A stretch of DNA of 17,890 bases from Butyrivibrio sp. GTDB taxonomy: Bacteria > Bacillota_A > Clostridia > Lachnospirales > Lachnospiraceae. A program made the translations under genes and the position numbers. The DNA lies in contig JAGOGF010000039.1 in the NCBI GenBank assembly GCA_017996845.1, forward strand, positions 1 through 17,890, given 5' to 3'. The notes beneath the pieces were generated by a model. The model made no database searches. It was not told the DNA's origin and saw only the letters and a program-made list of their open reading frames with translations. Below, piece by piece: positions 1-7,182 of this stretch (positions are counted from its first letter, which is position 1; each line of letters begins with the position of its first letter).

Positions 1-154
1 GAAAGAAGTGAAGCGTCACCCGAATCTATACGAGATTGCTGCGCAATCTCGGCAGATAGAAAACGAAAGAAGTGAAGCGTCACCCGAATCTATACGAGAT
101 TGCTGCGCAATCTCGGCAGATAGAAAATAACAGAAGTGGAGCATTATCCGAATC
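1..154. repeat. 64-bp tandem repeat array with internal hairpin, next to tdk
   Basis: Bases 1-64 and 65-128 are the same 64-bp unit, differing only in the last base (c versus t). A third, degraded and truncated copy covers 129-154 (about 20 of 26 positions match) and runs into the tdk stop codon on the minus strand at 153-155. Each full unit can fold into a hairpin: a 9-bp stem (31-39 with 43-51, loop tgc) extended by tctat/ataga (25-29 with 56-60) across a small internal loop. The hairpin in the second unit lies at 89-124. No T-run follows on either strand, so it does not look like a standard terminator. The array may continue to the left of the window. Its function is unknown; it could be a variable-number repeat or a REP-like palindromic element. 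Confidence 0.9.
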
Positions 155-764
155 AGTCCATTTTAGAAGGATCAGATATGATTCCTGCATTGTAATGTCT
201 TCTGCAGAGAGAGGTATAGGATTCGTTTCCACCCATCATAATACGTTCTCCGCTGCGTACAATTGCTCCGTCATGGATACGGGCTGTAAAGTGCGCACGT
301 CTTCCGCACCAGCATACAGTAGGAACTTCCTCAATTTTATCCGAAATTTCCATGAGGCGGGCAGAACCTTCAAATAGGTGACTCGTAAAATCGGTACGAA
401 GTCCATAACAGATAACAGGAACATCAAAATCGTCCACAATTTTTGCCAGCAGATCGACCTGTGCTGTTGTCAGGAACTGCGCCTCATCAATAATAATGCA
501 GTCAGGTTTTTTGAAATTACAGTCACAGCTGTGTTCCTTTCCAATCCATTCTTTTTTGACCATTTCCAGATAATCTTCCACAAAAATGCATTCTGCGGAT
601 ATACCAAGTCTTGATTGAATCAGTTTCTCACCATCCCGGGTGTCTACAGCAGGTTTTAACAAAACCGGATGCTGACCTTTCTCGAGATAGTTATAGCGCA
701 CCATCAGTGCGTTGGCGGTCTTTGAACTTCCCATGGCTCCGTATCTGAAATAAAGCTTTGCCAT
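153..764 (-). CDS. tdk: Thymidine kinase
   Basis: Phosphorylates thymidine (and deoxyuridine) with ATP in the cytoplasmic pyrimidine salvage pathway. The 203-residue product has the P-loop GAMGSSKT (9-16), the catalytic DEAQF motif (93-97) and the YGLRTDF segment (120-126). The zinc-lasso region has CWC (Cys151, Cys153) and C-R-R-H (Cys187, His190), the arrangement of the E. coli-like type II kinases. Length is normal for the family. An in-frame ATG two codons upstream (768-770) would give MGMAKLY, but the ribosome site AAAGGGGG lies only 3 nt from that codon and 9 nt from the ATG used here, and family members usually begin MAKLYF or MAQLYF. The gene stands alone on the minus strand, divergent from the corA-like gene, and its stop codon touches the degraded third unit of the tandem repeat. 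Confidence 0.95.
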   Translation of the reverse strand: MAKLYFRYGAMGSSKTANALMVRYNYLEKGQHPVLLKPAVDTRDGEKLIQSRLGISAECIFVEDYLEMVKKEWIGKEHSCDCNFKKPDCIIIDEAQFLTTAQVDLLAKIVDDFDVPVICYGLRTDFTSHLFEGSARLMEISDKIEEVPTVCWCGRRAHFTARIHDGAIVRSGERIMMGGNESYTSLCRRHYNAGIISDPSKMD

Positions 765-819
765 GCCCATAATCCCCCTTTAACAAATGATATTTTTTAT
801 GTCACAAATTTCTCACAGT

Positions 820-825
820 ATTATA
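820..825 (-). promoter_or_regulatory. Candidate -10 box for tdk
   Basis: A perfect TATAAT reads on the minus strand about 50 bp upstream of the tdk start. No good -35 hexamer lies 16-18 bp upstream of it, so the assignment rests on the -10 box and its position only. Confidence 0.4.
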
Positions 826-853
826 CTACGATTATTTTGATCCGCGTATGTTT

Positions 854-896
854 ATCTCATAAAAATCTTTCATGAGATTACAGCTGGGGCTATAAT
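854..896 (+). promoter_or_regulatory. Candidate promoter of the corA-like gene with overlapping inverted repeat
   Basis: A perfect TATAAT lies at 891-896, with a weak -35 (TTTCAT, 868-873) 17 bp upstream. A 7-bp inverted repeat, ATCTCAT (854-860) and ATGAGAT (872-878), spans the -35 and could be an operator; no regulator family was recognised. The transcript would have a leader of about 70 nt, in which 905-911 can pair with 932-938 (one G-U pair). Confidence 0.45.
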
Positions 897-973
897 ATAG
901 ACAGGATGCTGCAAAAAAATATTTTATATGACAGTATCCCAGGATTAATTATGAAAATGGTAAGGGGAAAAAC

Positions 974-1906
974 ATGATATATCAGATCAGAAATGAACAG
1001 CCGCAGGAGATTGCTTTTGAACAGATAGATGGAAGAAGTGAAACGGTCTGTTTTATGAATCTGCAGGAATTTGAACAGTATTATGGGCTGTTGGAATTTA
1101 ATGTGAGCTGTCTGGAGGAATGTCGTAACGTTAAACCTTACAGAGGAAGCAAAATAGAGGTTTATGATGATTTTACCTATTGCTATCTGCGAGTACTGGA
1201 TACACAGACACTGCGAAAGCTTCCTGACAGAATGGCCCTTTTTATGAAAAAAAATCTTCTTATCTGTGTGGAGATTGTAGATGCGGATAAGCACCTTGAG
1301 AATAAGTTCAGAGATATACTGACAGGGAACATCAGGCATATGACACTTGAAAAAATATTATATAATATACTGATCGGCTTCCTTGGCGATATCAATGATA
1401 CACTTTCCCATGTTGAGAGTCATATTCTGCAATTAGAGGAAAGACTGTTCAATGGAGAGGAGACCGGAGATGTGAACAAAGAGGCATTTCAGATCAAAAG
1501 ACATCTTTTTACCTGTCAGACCTATTATGAGGAGATACAGGATGTATGCCTTGCACTGACGGCAAATGCCAATCATATTTTTCATCAGGACAGTATGCGT
1601 TATCTGAAGATTTTGACAGAAAAGACGGAACGGATCTGTAAAAATCTTGATCAGCTGCTTGAGAGACTGACACATTTGCAGGAAGCATATGATGCGGCAC
1701 TGGATCTGAATTTGAACCGGATCATGAAGATTTTTACGGTTGTGACAACTGTTTTTCTCCCACTTACGCTGATAGTGGGATGGTATGGTATGAATTTCAA
1801 CATGCCGGAACTGGAATGGAAATACGGTTATAGCTGTGTGATTGGACTTAGTTTGATCGTGATTATTGTCAGTATGTTTTTTTTCAGGAGGAAAAAGTGG
1901 CTCTGA
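974..1906 (+). CDS. corA: CorA-type divalent metal (Mg2+/Co2+) transporter
   Basis: Membrane channel-type transporter that moves Mg2+, and in some relatives Co2+ or Zn2+, as a homopentamer. The 310-residue protein has a soluble acidic, helical N-terminal part (about 1-250). It ends with the two C-terminal membrane helices typical of the family: TM1 about 251-270 and TM2 about 285-303. TM1 finishes with the signature YGMNF (271-275), followed by the MPEL loop (277-280); the short tail RRKKWL is basic, as expected on the cytoplasmic side. Ribosome site AAGGGG is 6 nt before the ATG. It is the first of three plus-strand genes with small gaps (62 nt to the next), so cotranscription is possible. 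Family assignment is secure; the transported ion is inferred. Confidence 0.92.
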   Translation: MIYQIRNEQPQEIAFEQIDGRSETVCFMNLQEFEQYYGLLEFNVSCLEECRNVKPYRGSKIEVYDDFTYCYLRVLDTQTLRKLPDRMALFMKKNLLICVEIVDADKHLENKFRDILTGNIRHMTLEKILYNILIGFLGDINDTLSHVESHILQLEERLFNGEETGDVNKEAFQIKRHLFTCQTYYEEIQDVCLALTANANHIFHQDSMRYLKILTEKTERICKNLDQLLERLTHLQEAYDAALDLNLNRIMKIFTVVTTVFLPLTLIVGWYGMNFNMPELEWKYGYSCVIGLSLIVIIVSMFFFRRKKWL

Positions 1907-1968
1907 AGTGATATGATACTGTTGCGGCCTAATTTAATTTGCCATATTTTGCAAAGGAGGAATCGGAA

Positions 1969-2232
1969 ATGAAGCAAGTGCTTATGATGATACAGGAAAG
2001 CTGTCCATATTGCAGAAAAGCGAGAAAATTCATGGAAGAACTTCAGGTGGAAAATCCCAAATATGCCGAACTTGACATTCGTATGGTGGATGAAAATATA
2101 GAAGTGGATTTTGCAAATTCGCTGGATTATTATTATGTACCGACCTACTACGTGGATGGCAAAAAAGTTCATGAAGGCGCAGCTTCCAGAGAAAATGTCA
2201 GGGCGGTACTGGATGCGGCTCTGAAGAAATGA
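1969..2232 (+). CDS. Glutaredoxin-like small thiol-disulfide protein
   Basis: Predicted 87-residue cytoplasmic thioredoxin-fold protein. It has the redox motif CPYC at residues 12-15 near the end of the first strand (MKQVLMMIQES). The cis-proline motif VPT (57-59) is followed by YVDGKKVHEG, which fits the substrate face of glutaredoxins and NrdH-like redoxins. The start is set by a perfect AAAGGAGG 8 nt before this ATG; an earlier in-frame codon at 1939 would place that ribosome site inside the coding region. It sits between the corA-like gene and an aminopeptidase gene whose alternative start would overlap this stop codon, so the two are probably translated from one mRNA. The electron donor and target are not evident; trxB lies about 5 kb downstream. 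Confidence 0.88.
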   Translation: MKQVLMMIQESCPYCRKARKFMEELQVENPKYAELDIRMVDENIEVDFANSLDYYYVPTYYVDGKKVHEGAASRENVRAVLDAALKK

Positions 2233-2246
2233 AAACAGGAGAAAAA

Positions 2247-3542
2247 ATGTTTGAGGATATGACGCAGCAGATGCTGCAATTTATTGATGCATGCCCCACC
2301 AGTTACCATGTGATCGCGAATCTGAAGGAAAGACTGCTGCAGCAAAGTTTCACAGAACTGCGGGAAGCAGAAAGCTGGGAACTGAAAAAAGGAGGAAGAT
2401 ATTTTGTGACACGCGGCGGTTCTTCTATTATTTCCTTTCAGATTCCGCAGGTATCATTCAGGGGTTTTTATATGATCGCAAGCCACAGCGATTCTCCGTC
2501 TTTTAAAATAAAGGAAAATGCTGAAATGCCGGAAGGCGGGGCATATATCAAGCTGAATGTGGAAAAGTATGGCGGGATGCTCATGGCACCCTGGTTTGAC
2601 AGACCGCTTTCCATTGCCGGACGCATTATGGTGCGTGATAAAGATGGAAAGGTAACTGCAAAGCTGGTCAATGTGGACAGAGATCTTGTGATGCTGCCTT
2701 CTCTTGCCATTCATATGAATCGTGATGCGAACAGCGGTTATTCCTATAATGCACAAAATGATATGCTGCCCATCCTGGGCGATGCATCTGCAAAGGGTCT
2801 GCTTGGAAAAATTGTTGCAGATGCAGCAGGAGCTGCGGAGAAAGATATAACAGGAAGTGATCTGTTTCTATATAATCGCGTAAAACCCTCCGTATGGGGA
2901 GCATCCGATGAGTACATATCATCAGCAAGACTGGATGATCAGGAATGCTGTTATACCACATTTGCAGGCTTTCTGGCGGCACAGGTACAGGATAATATAG
3001 CGGTTCACTGCGTATTTGATAACGAAGAGGTAGGAAGCGGAACCAAACAGGGAGCAGCATCTACATTCCTGAAGGATACATTGGAACGAATCTGCGAGGT
3101 GCTTGGCTGCAGCAGACAGAAATATCATATGGCACTTGCACAGAGCTTTATGATTTCTGCGGATAATGCACATGCCATTCACCCCAACCATACAGATAAA
3201 GCGGATCCGGTTAACAGACCGCAGATGAATAAGGGAATTGTTATTAAATTCAATGCAAATCAGAAATATACGACAGATGCCGTTTCTGAGGCAATATTCC
3301 GCGGCATCTGTGATGATGCAAAGATTCCGTATCAGATGTTTACCAACAGGTCAGATATGGCAGGCGGGTCTACACTTGGAAATATTTCGAATACACAGGT
3401 TGCTGTCAATACGGTGGATATTGGGCTGGCACAGCTGGCGATGCATTCTCCCTATGAAACAGCAGGCAGTAAGGACCCTATGTATATGGCGCAGTGTGCG
3501 GCAGCTTTTTATGGGGCGAATCTCAGGTTGTCAGAACTGTAA
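2247..3542 (+). CDS. apeB: M18 family metallo-aminopeptidase
   Basis: Cytosolic di-zinc aminopeptidase of the M18 family (aspartyl aminopeptidase group), removing N-terminal residues from peptides. The 431-residue product shows the family's metal and catalytic landmarks in order: SHSDSPS (His80, Asp82), RLDDQ (Asp230/231), FDNEEVGSGTKQGA (Glu260, Glu261), SADNAHAIHPNH (Asp306, His309) and AMHSPYE (His400). Length matches the family. AGGAG 5 nt upstream supports the ATG at 2247. An ATG six codons earlier (2229) would overlap the stop of the preceding gene as ATGA but has no clear ribosome site; it remains a possible start. The 3' end contains the promoter of the next transcription unit (3528-3556), and no terminator is visible after the stop codon. 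Confidence 0.93.
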   Translation: MFEDMTQQMLQFIDACPTSYHVIANLKERLLQQSFTELREAESWELKKGGRYFVTRGGSSIISFQIPQVSFRGFYMIASHSDSPSFKIKENAEMPEGGAYIKLNVEKYGGMLMAPWFDRPLSIAGRIMVRDKDGKVTAKLVNVDRDLVMLPSLAIHMNRDANSGYSYNAQNDMLPILGDASAKGLLGKIVADAAGAAEKDITGSDLFLYNRVKPSVWGASDEYISSARLDDQECCYTTFAGFLAAQVQDNIAVHCVFDNEEVGSGTKQGAASTFLKDTLERICEVLGCSRQKYHMALAQSFMISADNAHAIHPNHTDKADPVNRPQMNKGIVIKFNANQKYTTDAVSEAIFRGICDDAKIPYQMFTNRSDMAGGSTLGNISNTQVAVNTVDIGLAQLAMHSPYETAGSKDPMYMAQCAAAFYGANLRLSEL

Positions 3543-3556
3543 AGTTTCTATATAAT
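3528..3556 (+). promoter_or_regulatory. Promoter of the SseB-CheX-CheY unit
   Basis: TTGTCA (3528-3533) and TATAAT (3551-3556) are separated by exactly 17 bp. The -35 lies in the last codons of the aminopeptidase gene and the -10 just after its stop. Transcription would start near 3563, giving a leader of about 50 nt. Confidence 0.75.
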
Positions 3557-3613
3557 TAGATTCATAATATATTGCGTTATTGGGATCAATATAAAGCAGA
3601 AATGAGGAACAGC

Positions 3614-4915
3614 ATGGGTATTTTTGATTTATTCGGGGGCAAAAAAAGTGCGGATAGGGCTGCAGCAGAAGCAGAGCAGGAAGCAGCAAAGGCGCATGAA
3701 AGGAGACAGAAGGAACAGCATGAAGCACATGCTGATCTTACCTGGCCAACGATACAGCCGCTGAATCCGATCAAGGTTGCGGAAGACCAGGCAGTACCAG
3801 TTGCAGAAATCACGGATCCGGTTACGCCGGAACGTAAAAATGAGCTTGGAGAAATGATTTATGAAGAACATCTTAGCCCGGAATCAGTAAGATTTCTGTC
3901 TTTACAGGAACTTTTATTCGTTTTGACTGCTTTGGAGTTTTATCATGCAAAGGCGCCTCTTGATAATTTTCAGTCCAATCACAGAATTTTGTATAATGAA
4001 CTGCTGAACAGAATAAGAGATGCGCAGGATATTTATGTTCTGTATGATCAGTCAACCGGCTACCCTTTTATCGATAATGGGTTTGCAAATATTTATCTTG
4101 AACAGGAACGTGCACAGGCAGCGGCAGATATCTTCGGACATCAGTTTCGTAAGCTGACAGTCAGGGAGTGCAAAGGAGAGAGCAGCGAAGAAGCTTCCAG
4201 CAAAAGAGGATTCTTTGATTATCTATATTATCTTGGTATTGAACGAATCATCATTGACAATGGTATGTACAGAGCGCATTTCAGAAGAAATGAAATTGTT
4301 GCACCGCCGAACTGGTCAGAAGACAAGAAGATGCCACCCGCAAATCCTGCACTTGCTTTTTCCATGCTGGATTTTCTGGGGGAAGTCAGATGGCCTGTCA
4401 AGTATGAGAAAAGAATGCAGGTATTGCAGGCAAAAGAGTTGAGGATGATATCGCTTGCAATGGCAGGACATTTTATTGTTCCGATCCAGCATGAAGGCCC
4501 TGCTGAAGTAATGGAAGATGGCAGAATTCATTTTAATAAAGATACCAAATTGAAATTTCCGGTCATGAAAAATGCAGAAGGAAAGATCTTTTTGCCGGTA
4601 TTTACAGATGGTGTTGAATTTGCCAAGAAATTCGGTAAGGATGGATTTGAAGGCGGTGTGTTTGGATTTCAGGATGTAATGCGTTTTATTCAGGATAAGG
4701 AAGGCTTTGTAATCAATCCTATGGGGCAGAATATCATGATACCAAAGGATCGGATTCTTGCGCTTGAGGCAGCAGCACAGGCTGCGCAAGCCGCCAAAGC
4801 AGTAAACCCGACAGAAGGAACAGACCAGGAGACGGCACAAAAGGATACATTAGCGGAGACAGAGGATGCGGCGGAAAATGCCACAGCGGAAAATACTGCA
4901 GATACCGTAAAATAA
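3614..4915 (+). CDS. SseB-domain protein with low-complexity ends
   Basis: Predicted soluble 433-residue protein of unknown cellular role. The N-terminus MGIFDLFGGKK is followed by a charged Ala/Glu/Lys-rich helix (about 12-42). The middle (about 90-260) is not recognised beyond being mixed and globular. Residues about 275-385 resemble the SseB N-terminal fold: a hydrophobic strand AGHFIVPIQ, then KFPVMKNAEGKIFLPVFTDG and a final GFVINPMGQNIMIP. The C-terminal 50 residues are Ala/Glu/Thr-rich and probably disordered. GAGG 6 nt upstream supports the ATG at 3614; in-frame TTG (3572) and ATG (3602) codons upstream lack good ribosome sites. It is the first gene of a probable three-gene unit, 32 nt before the CheX-like gene. 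SseB was named for enhanced serine sensitivity in E. coli, which says little about function here. Confidence 0.75.
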   Translation: MGIFDLFGGKKSADRAAAEAEQEAAKAHERRQKEQHEAHADLTWPTIQPLNPIKVAEDQAVPVAEITDPVTPERKNELGEMIYEEHLSPESVRFLSLQELLFVLTALEFYHAKAPLDNFQSNHRILYNELLNRIRDAQDIYVLYDQSTGYPFIDNGFANIYLEQERAQAAADIFGHQFRKLTVRECKGESSEEASSKRGFFDYLYYLGIERIIIDNGMYRAHFRRNEIVAPPNWSEDKKMPPANPALAFSMLDFLGEVRWPVKYEKRMQVLQAKELRMISLAMAGHFIVPIQHEGPAEVMEDGRIHFNKDTKLKFPVMKNAEGKIFLPVFTDGVEFAKKFGKDGFEGGVFGFQDVMRFIQDKEGFVINPMGQNIMIPKDRILALEAAAQAAQAAKAVNPTEGTDQETAQKDTLAETEDAAENATAENTADTVK

Positions 4916-4918
4916 GAT

Positions 4919-4933
4919 TGCGGCCAAGCCGCA
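4919..4933 (+). other. Small GC-rich hairpin before the ribosome site of the CheX-like gene
   Basis: TGCGGC (4919-4924) and GCCGCA (4928-4933) form a 6-bp stem with loop CAA, ending 3 nt before the AAGGAG ribosome site (4937-4942). No T-run follows, so it is not a terminator. It could influence mRNA processing or translation of the downstream gene. Confidence 0.5.
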
Positions 4934-4947
4934 GATAAGGAGCATTC

Positions 4948-5835
4948 ATGTTCGATCGGTTGATGGGAAAATTCCTGGTGGAAGAAGGCATGCTTTCGAA
5001 AGGACAGTTGGTCCAGGTATACAGGACGCAGGAACAGAATTATGCCAAAATGGGAGTAATTGCAGTTTCGGAGAAACTCATGACAATTGCACAGGCAGAA
5101 GAAATTAACGCACTGCAGGCTTCAAGAGACATGCGTTTTGGTGATCTGGCAATTGCCCGTGGTTACCTACAGGAAGAACAGGTAGAAAAACTTCTGGAAA
5201 AACAGACCAATGAATTTCTTGCTTTTACACAGGCAATTATTGACCGCGGCTATATGACGATGGATGAGATTACGGGCTCAGTTACCATTTATCAGAAGAA
5301 GTACGGACTGCTGGAATCTGATATGGAAGCCCTTAAAGTCGGAGACATCGAACGTATTGTGCCGATTTTTATAGGAACGGATCAAAGAGAATATGAAAGC
5401 CTTTTTACGATAGCAATTAAGAATATCTATCGTTTGGTGGATGCACATATTTATGTAGGAAGAGCGAGAACAGTCAGAGAATACCAGGGGGAGGCTCTTG
5501 GTTATCAGAAGATGCGCGGAGACCGCACTGCATTGATGGCATTTACCGGGAAATATGAGAATCTCCAGAAAATGGCGATTGCATATACAAAGGAAGAATT
5601 TATTGAAACAAGAGAAGATGCGCTGGATGCGTTATGTGAGTTGATTAATTGTATTAATGGACTTTTTGCAACACAGTGCAGTCTGCAAGGGTCTTCTATT
5701 GAACTGGAACCACCTGTTTATATGTCTGGATTTGCTTCGATTGCTGCTGTTGAGATGGTAGTTATGCCGATCTATATGGATAATGCCGAGATTGAACTGA
5801 TTGTTTCACTGGAGAAAGATGTTTCGGTCAGATAA
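4948..5835 (+). CDS. CheX-like phosphatase-domain protein with tandem MshEN-like motifs
   Basis: Predicted cytoplasmic 295-residue signalling protein. The first 116 residues contain 24-residue motifs of the form xxGxx(L)...G.(L)....(L)......Q at 5-28, 34-57 and 63-86, separated by exactly five residues. A weaker 25-residue copy follows at 92-116. This 24-5-24 pattern is that of MshEN/GspE N-terminal domains, some of which bind cyclic di-GMP, but only the third copy has the usual leading Arg (RFG). Residues about 130-290 resemble the CheC/CheX/FliY phosphatase fold, with a candidate catalytic ExxN motif, Glu231-L-I-Asn234. AAGGAG 5 nt upstream supports the ATG. It lies between the SseB-domain gene and a CheY-like receiver gene 57 nt downstream. 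The inferred job is to dephosphorylate that receiver under control of a ligand or partner. The domain calls come from motif reading, not a profile search. Confidence 0.75.
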   Translation: MFDRLMGKFLVEEGMLSKGQLVQVYRTQEQNYAKMGVIAVSEKLMTIAQAEEINALQASRDMRFGDLAIARGYLQEEQVEKLLEKQTNEFLAFTQAIIDRGYMTMDEITGSVTIYQKKYGLLESDMEALKVGDIERIVPIFIGTDQREYESLFTIAIKNIYRLVDAHIYVGRARTVREYQGEALGYQKMRGDRTALMAFTGKYENLQKMAIAYTKEEFIETREDALDALCELINCINGLFATQCSLQGSSIELEPPVYMSGFASIAAVEMVVMPIYMDNAEIELIVSLEKDVSVR

Positions 5836-5892
5836 GACCAAAGCGACTGGACACAGGAAGACAGATTGCCTGGCGCAAGGAAAAGAGGAAAT

Positions 5893-6261
5893 ATGGCGAA
5901 GATACTGATTGTGGATGATTCAAGAACGTCAAGAAAGTTTTTGCGCGATATTCTGGAGAAAAGCGGAAATGAAATTGTAGGAGAAGCAGTAAATGGACAG
6001 GAAGGCTTTGATTTATACCAGAAGCTCAAACCTGATATTGTAACCATGGATATCACTATGCCTGTTATGGATGGACTTGACAGTCTGAAGCTGATCATGC
6101 GGTTCGATCCTGCTGCAAAAGTGGTTATGGTAACGGCAGCAGGACAGCAGCAGAAGATGCTGGAGGCTGTCAAGCTTGGAGCACTTGAATTTATTGCAAA
6201 ACCGTTTGATACTCCCACTATAGCTGAAACAGTAAATAAAATAATGGAAAAAGATGATTGA
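5893..6261 (+). CDS. CheY-like single-domain response regulator
   Basis: A 122-residue receiver domain with no output domain. The full phosphorylation pocket is present: Asp8 and Asp9 (MAKILIVDDS), phospho-acceptor Asp53 (TMDITMP), Thr81 (VTAAG) and Lys103 (AKPFD). GAGGAAAT precedes this ATG; an upstream in-frame TTG at 5866 has no support. It follows the CheX-like gene by 57 nt and precedes a strong terminator, so it is the last gene of the unit. No histidine kinase or other chemotaxis gene is in the window, so the phospho-donor must be encoded elsewhere. It may act as a CheY-type motility signal or as a stand-alone receiver for another output; the sequence does not decide which. Confidence 0.93.
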   Translation: MAKILIVDDSRTSRKFLRDILEKSGNEIVGEAVNGQEGFDLYQKLKPDIVTMDITMPVMDGLDSLKLIMRFDPAAKVVMVTAAGQQQKMLEAVKLGALEFIAKPFDTPTIAETVNKIMEKDD

Positions 6262-6317
6262 CAGACATCCCTTTCTGGTATAGGTAACGGCACGATCATG
6301 TTTTTATGCAAAAAATG

Positions 6318-6362
6318 AAACGCTTTTCAGTACATAAAACAATGTACTGAAAAGCGTTTTTT
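6318..6362. terminator. Bidirectional terminator between cheY-like and SDR genes
   Basis: A perfect 18-bp inverted repeat (6318-6335 with 6342-6359, loop AAAACA) is followed by a T-run on the plus strand and preceded by an A-run (6310-6315), which gives a T-run on the minus strand. It lies between convergent genes and can serve both. Confidence 0.93.
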
Positions 6363-6370
6363 GTGCCGGC

Positions 6371-7093
6371 TTAGATCCATCCACCATCAATTGTCAGAAT
6401 CTGCCCGGTCATATAGATCGGTGCATCTGCCAGAAGAAGCGCAAGTGCGGCAACTTCCTGCGGACTACCGATGCGGTCCGCAGGAATTTCATTTCGAAGG
6501 GTGTCCATTTCTTCTGCATTCAAATGTGCACGGTTCATATCTGTATCAATTACACCACAGGAAATTGCATTAACGGCAATTCCACTTGGCGCAAGCTCTT
6601 TGGCAAGTGCCTTTGTAAAAGCATTTACCCCACCTTTTGAGGCAGAATAGGCAACTTCAGTGGAAGCGCCAACAGAACCCCATACAGAAGAAATATTAAT
6701 GATGCGGCCGCTGTGATGGCGAAGCATAAGAGGAACAGCGTGTCTGGAAGTATAGAAAAGGGCATCCAGATTAACAGACATGATTTCGTGCCATTCCCTG
6801 ACAGTCATATCGGTCAGCAGACCCAGCCAGGCTATACCTGCATTGTTGATAACGATATTGACAGAAGGAATATTTTTGAATAGTGACTCCACAGCTTTGG
6901 CATCGCCCATATCACATACAAAAGCTTTGCAGCTGATCTGACAGTTTCGTTCAAGTTCTTCTGCGAACGCATGAAGCGCATCACCATTTTTTTTGCAGGT
7001 AAGGTACAGATTATATCCTGCCTGTGCATAACGTATGGCGATAGCCTTTCCGATACCTCTTGAAGCTCCGGTAATTAATACGAATTGATTCAT
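6371..7093 (-). CDS. Short-chain dehydrogenase/reductase, FabG/YmfI-like
   Basis: A 240-residue NAD(P)-dependent oxidoreductase of the classical SDR family. It has the cofactor motif TGASRGIG (8-15), NNAG (83-86), catalytic Ser135/136 and YSASK (Tyr149, Lys153), and ends GQILTIDGGW. The segment NISSVWGSVGASTEV before the active-site Tyr resembles YmfI-type reductases, which in Bacillus subtilis complete the 5-aminopentanol modification of elongation factor P; FabG of fatty acid synthesis is the other obvious relative. The start is the ATG at 7093, preceded by GAGG; the upstream in-frame ATG at 7153 would extend over the promoter region. It is a single minus-strand gene, convergent with the cheY-like gene and divergent from trxB. 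SDR membership is certain; the substrate is not. Confidence 0.9.
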   Translation of the reverse strand: MNQFVLITGASRGIGKAIAIRYAQAGYNLYLTCKKNGDALHAFAEELERNCQISCKAFVCDMGDAKAVESLFKNIPSVNIVINNAGIAWLGLLTDMTVREWHEIMSVNLDALFYTSRHAVPLMLRHHSGRIINISSVWGSVGASTEVAYSASKGGVNAFTKALAKELAPSGIAVNAISCGVIDTDMNRAHLNAEEMDTLRNEIPADRIGSPQEVAALALLLADAPIYMTGQILTIDGGWI

Positions 7094-7117
7094 TTTACGC
7101 CTCGTTTCCTGTATAAT
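7089..7117 (+). promoter_or_regulatory. Candidate trxB promoter
   Basis: TATAAT at 7112-7117 with a weak TTCATT -35 at 7089-7094 (17-bp spacer). Transcription would begin near 7124, about 60 nt before the trxB start. It overlaps the opposing promoter of the SDR gene. Confidence 0.5.
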
Positions 7118-7120
7118 AAG

Positions 7121-7149
7121 ATAATATAAAAAGAAATGAGTAAATGCAA
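7121..7149 (-). promoter_or_regulatory. Promoter of the SDR gene
   Basis: On the minus strand TTGCAT (7144-7149) and TATTAT (7121-7126) are separated by 17 bp. The predicted start near 7114 gives a short leader of about 20 nt. Confidence 0.6.
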
Positions 7150-7182
7150 GCAAGTGATATAAAGGAAAGGAAGGTTGTATCT

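Noticed and set aside
1..128. CRISPR array
   Set aside because: The 64-bp units are contiguous identical repeats with no unique spacers, and no cas gene is present.
72..377. Plus-strand open frame overlapping tdk and the repeats
   Set aside because: It is antisense to a clear thymidine kinase gene and has no recognisable domain or ribosome site.
1922..1950. Separate promoter for the glutaredoxin-like gene (TTGCGG-17-TATTTT)
   Set aside because: Both hexamers are poor matches; read-through from the corA-like gene is as likely.
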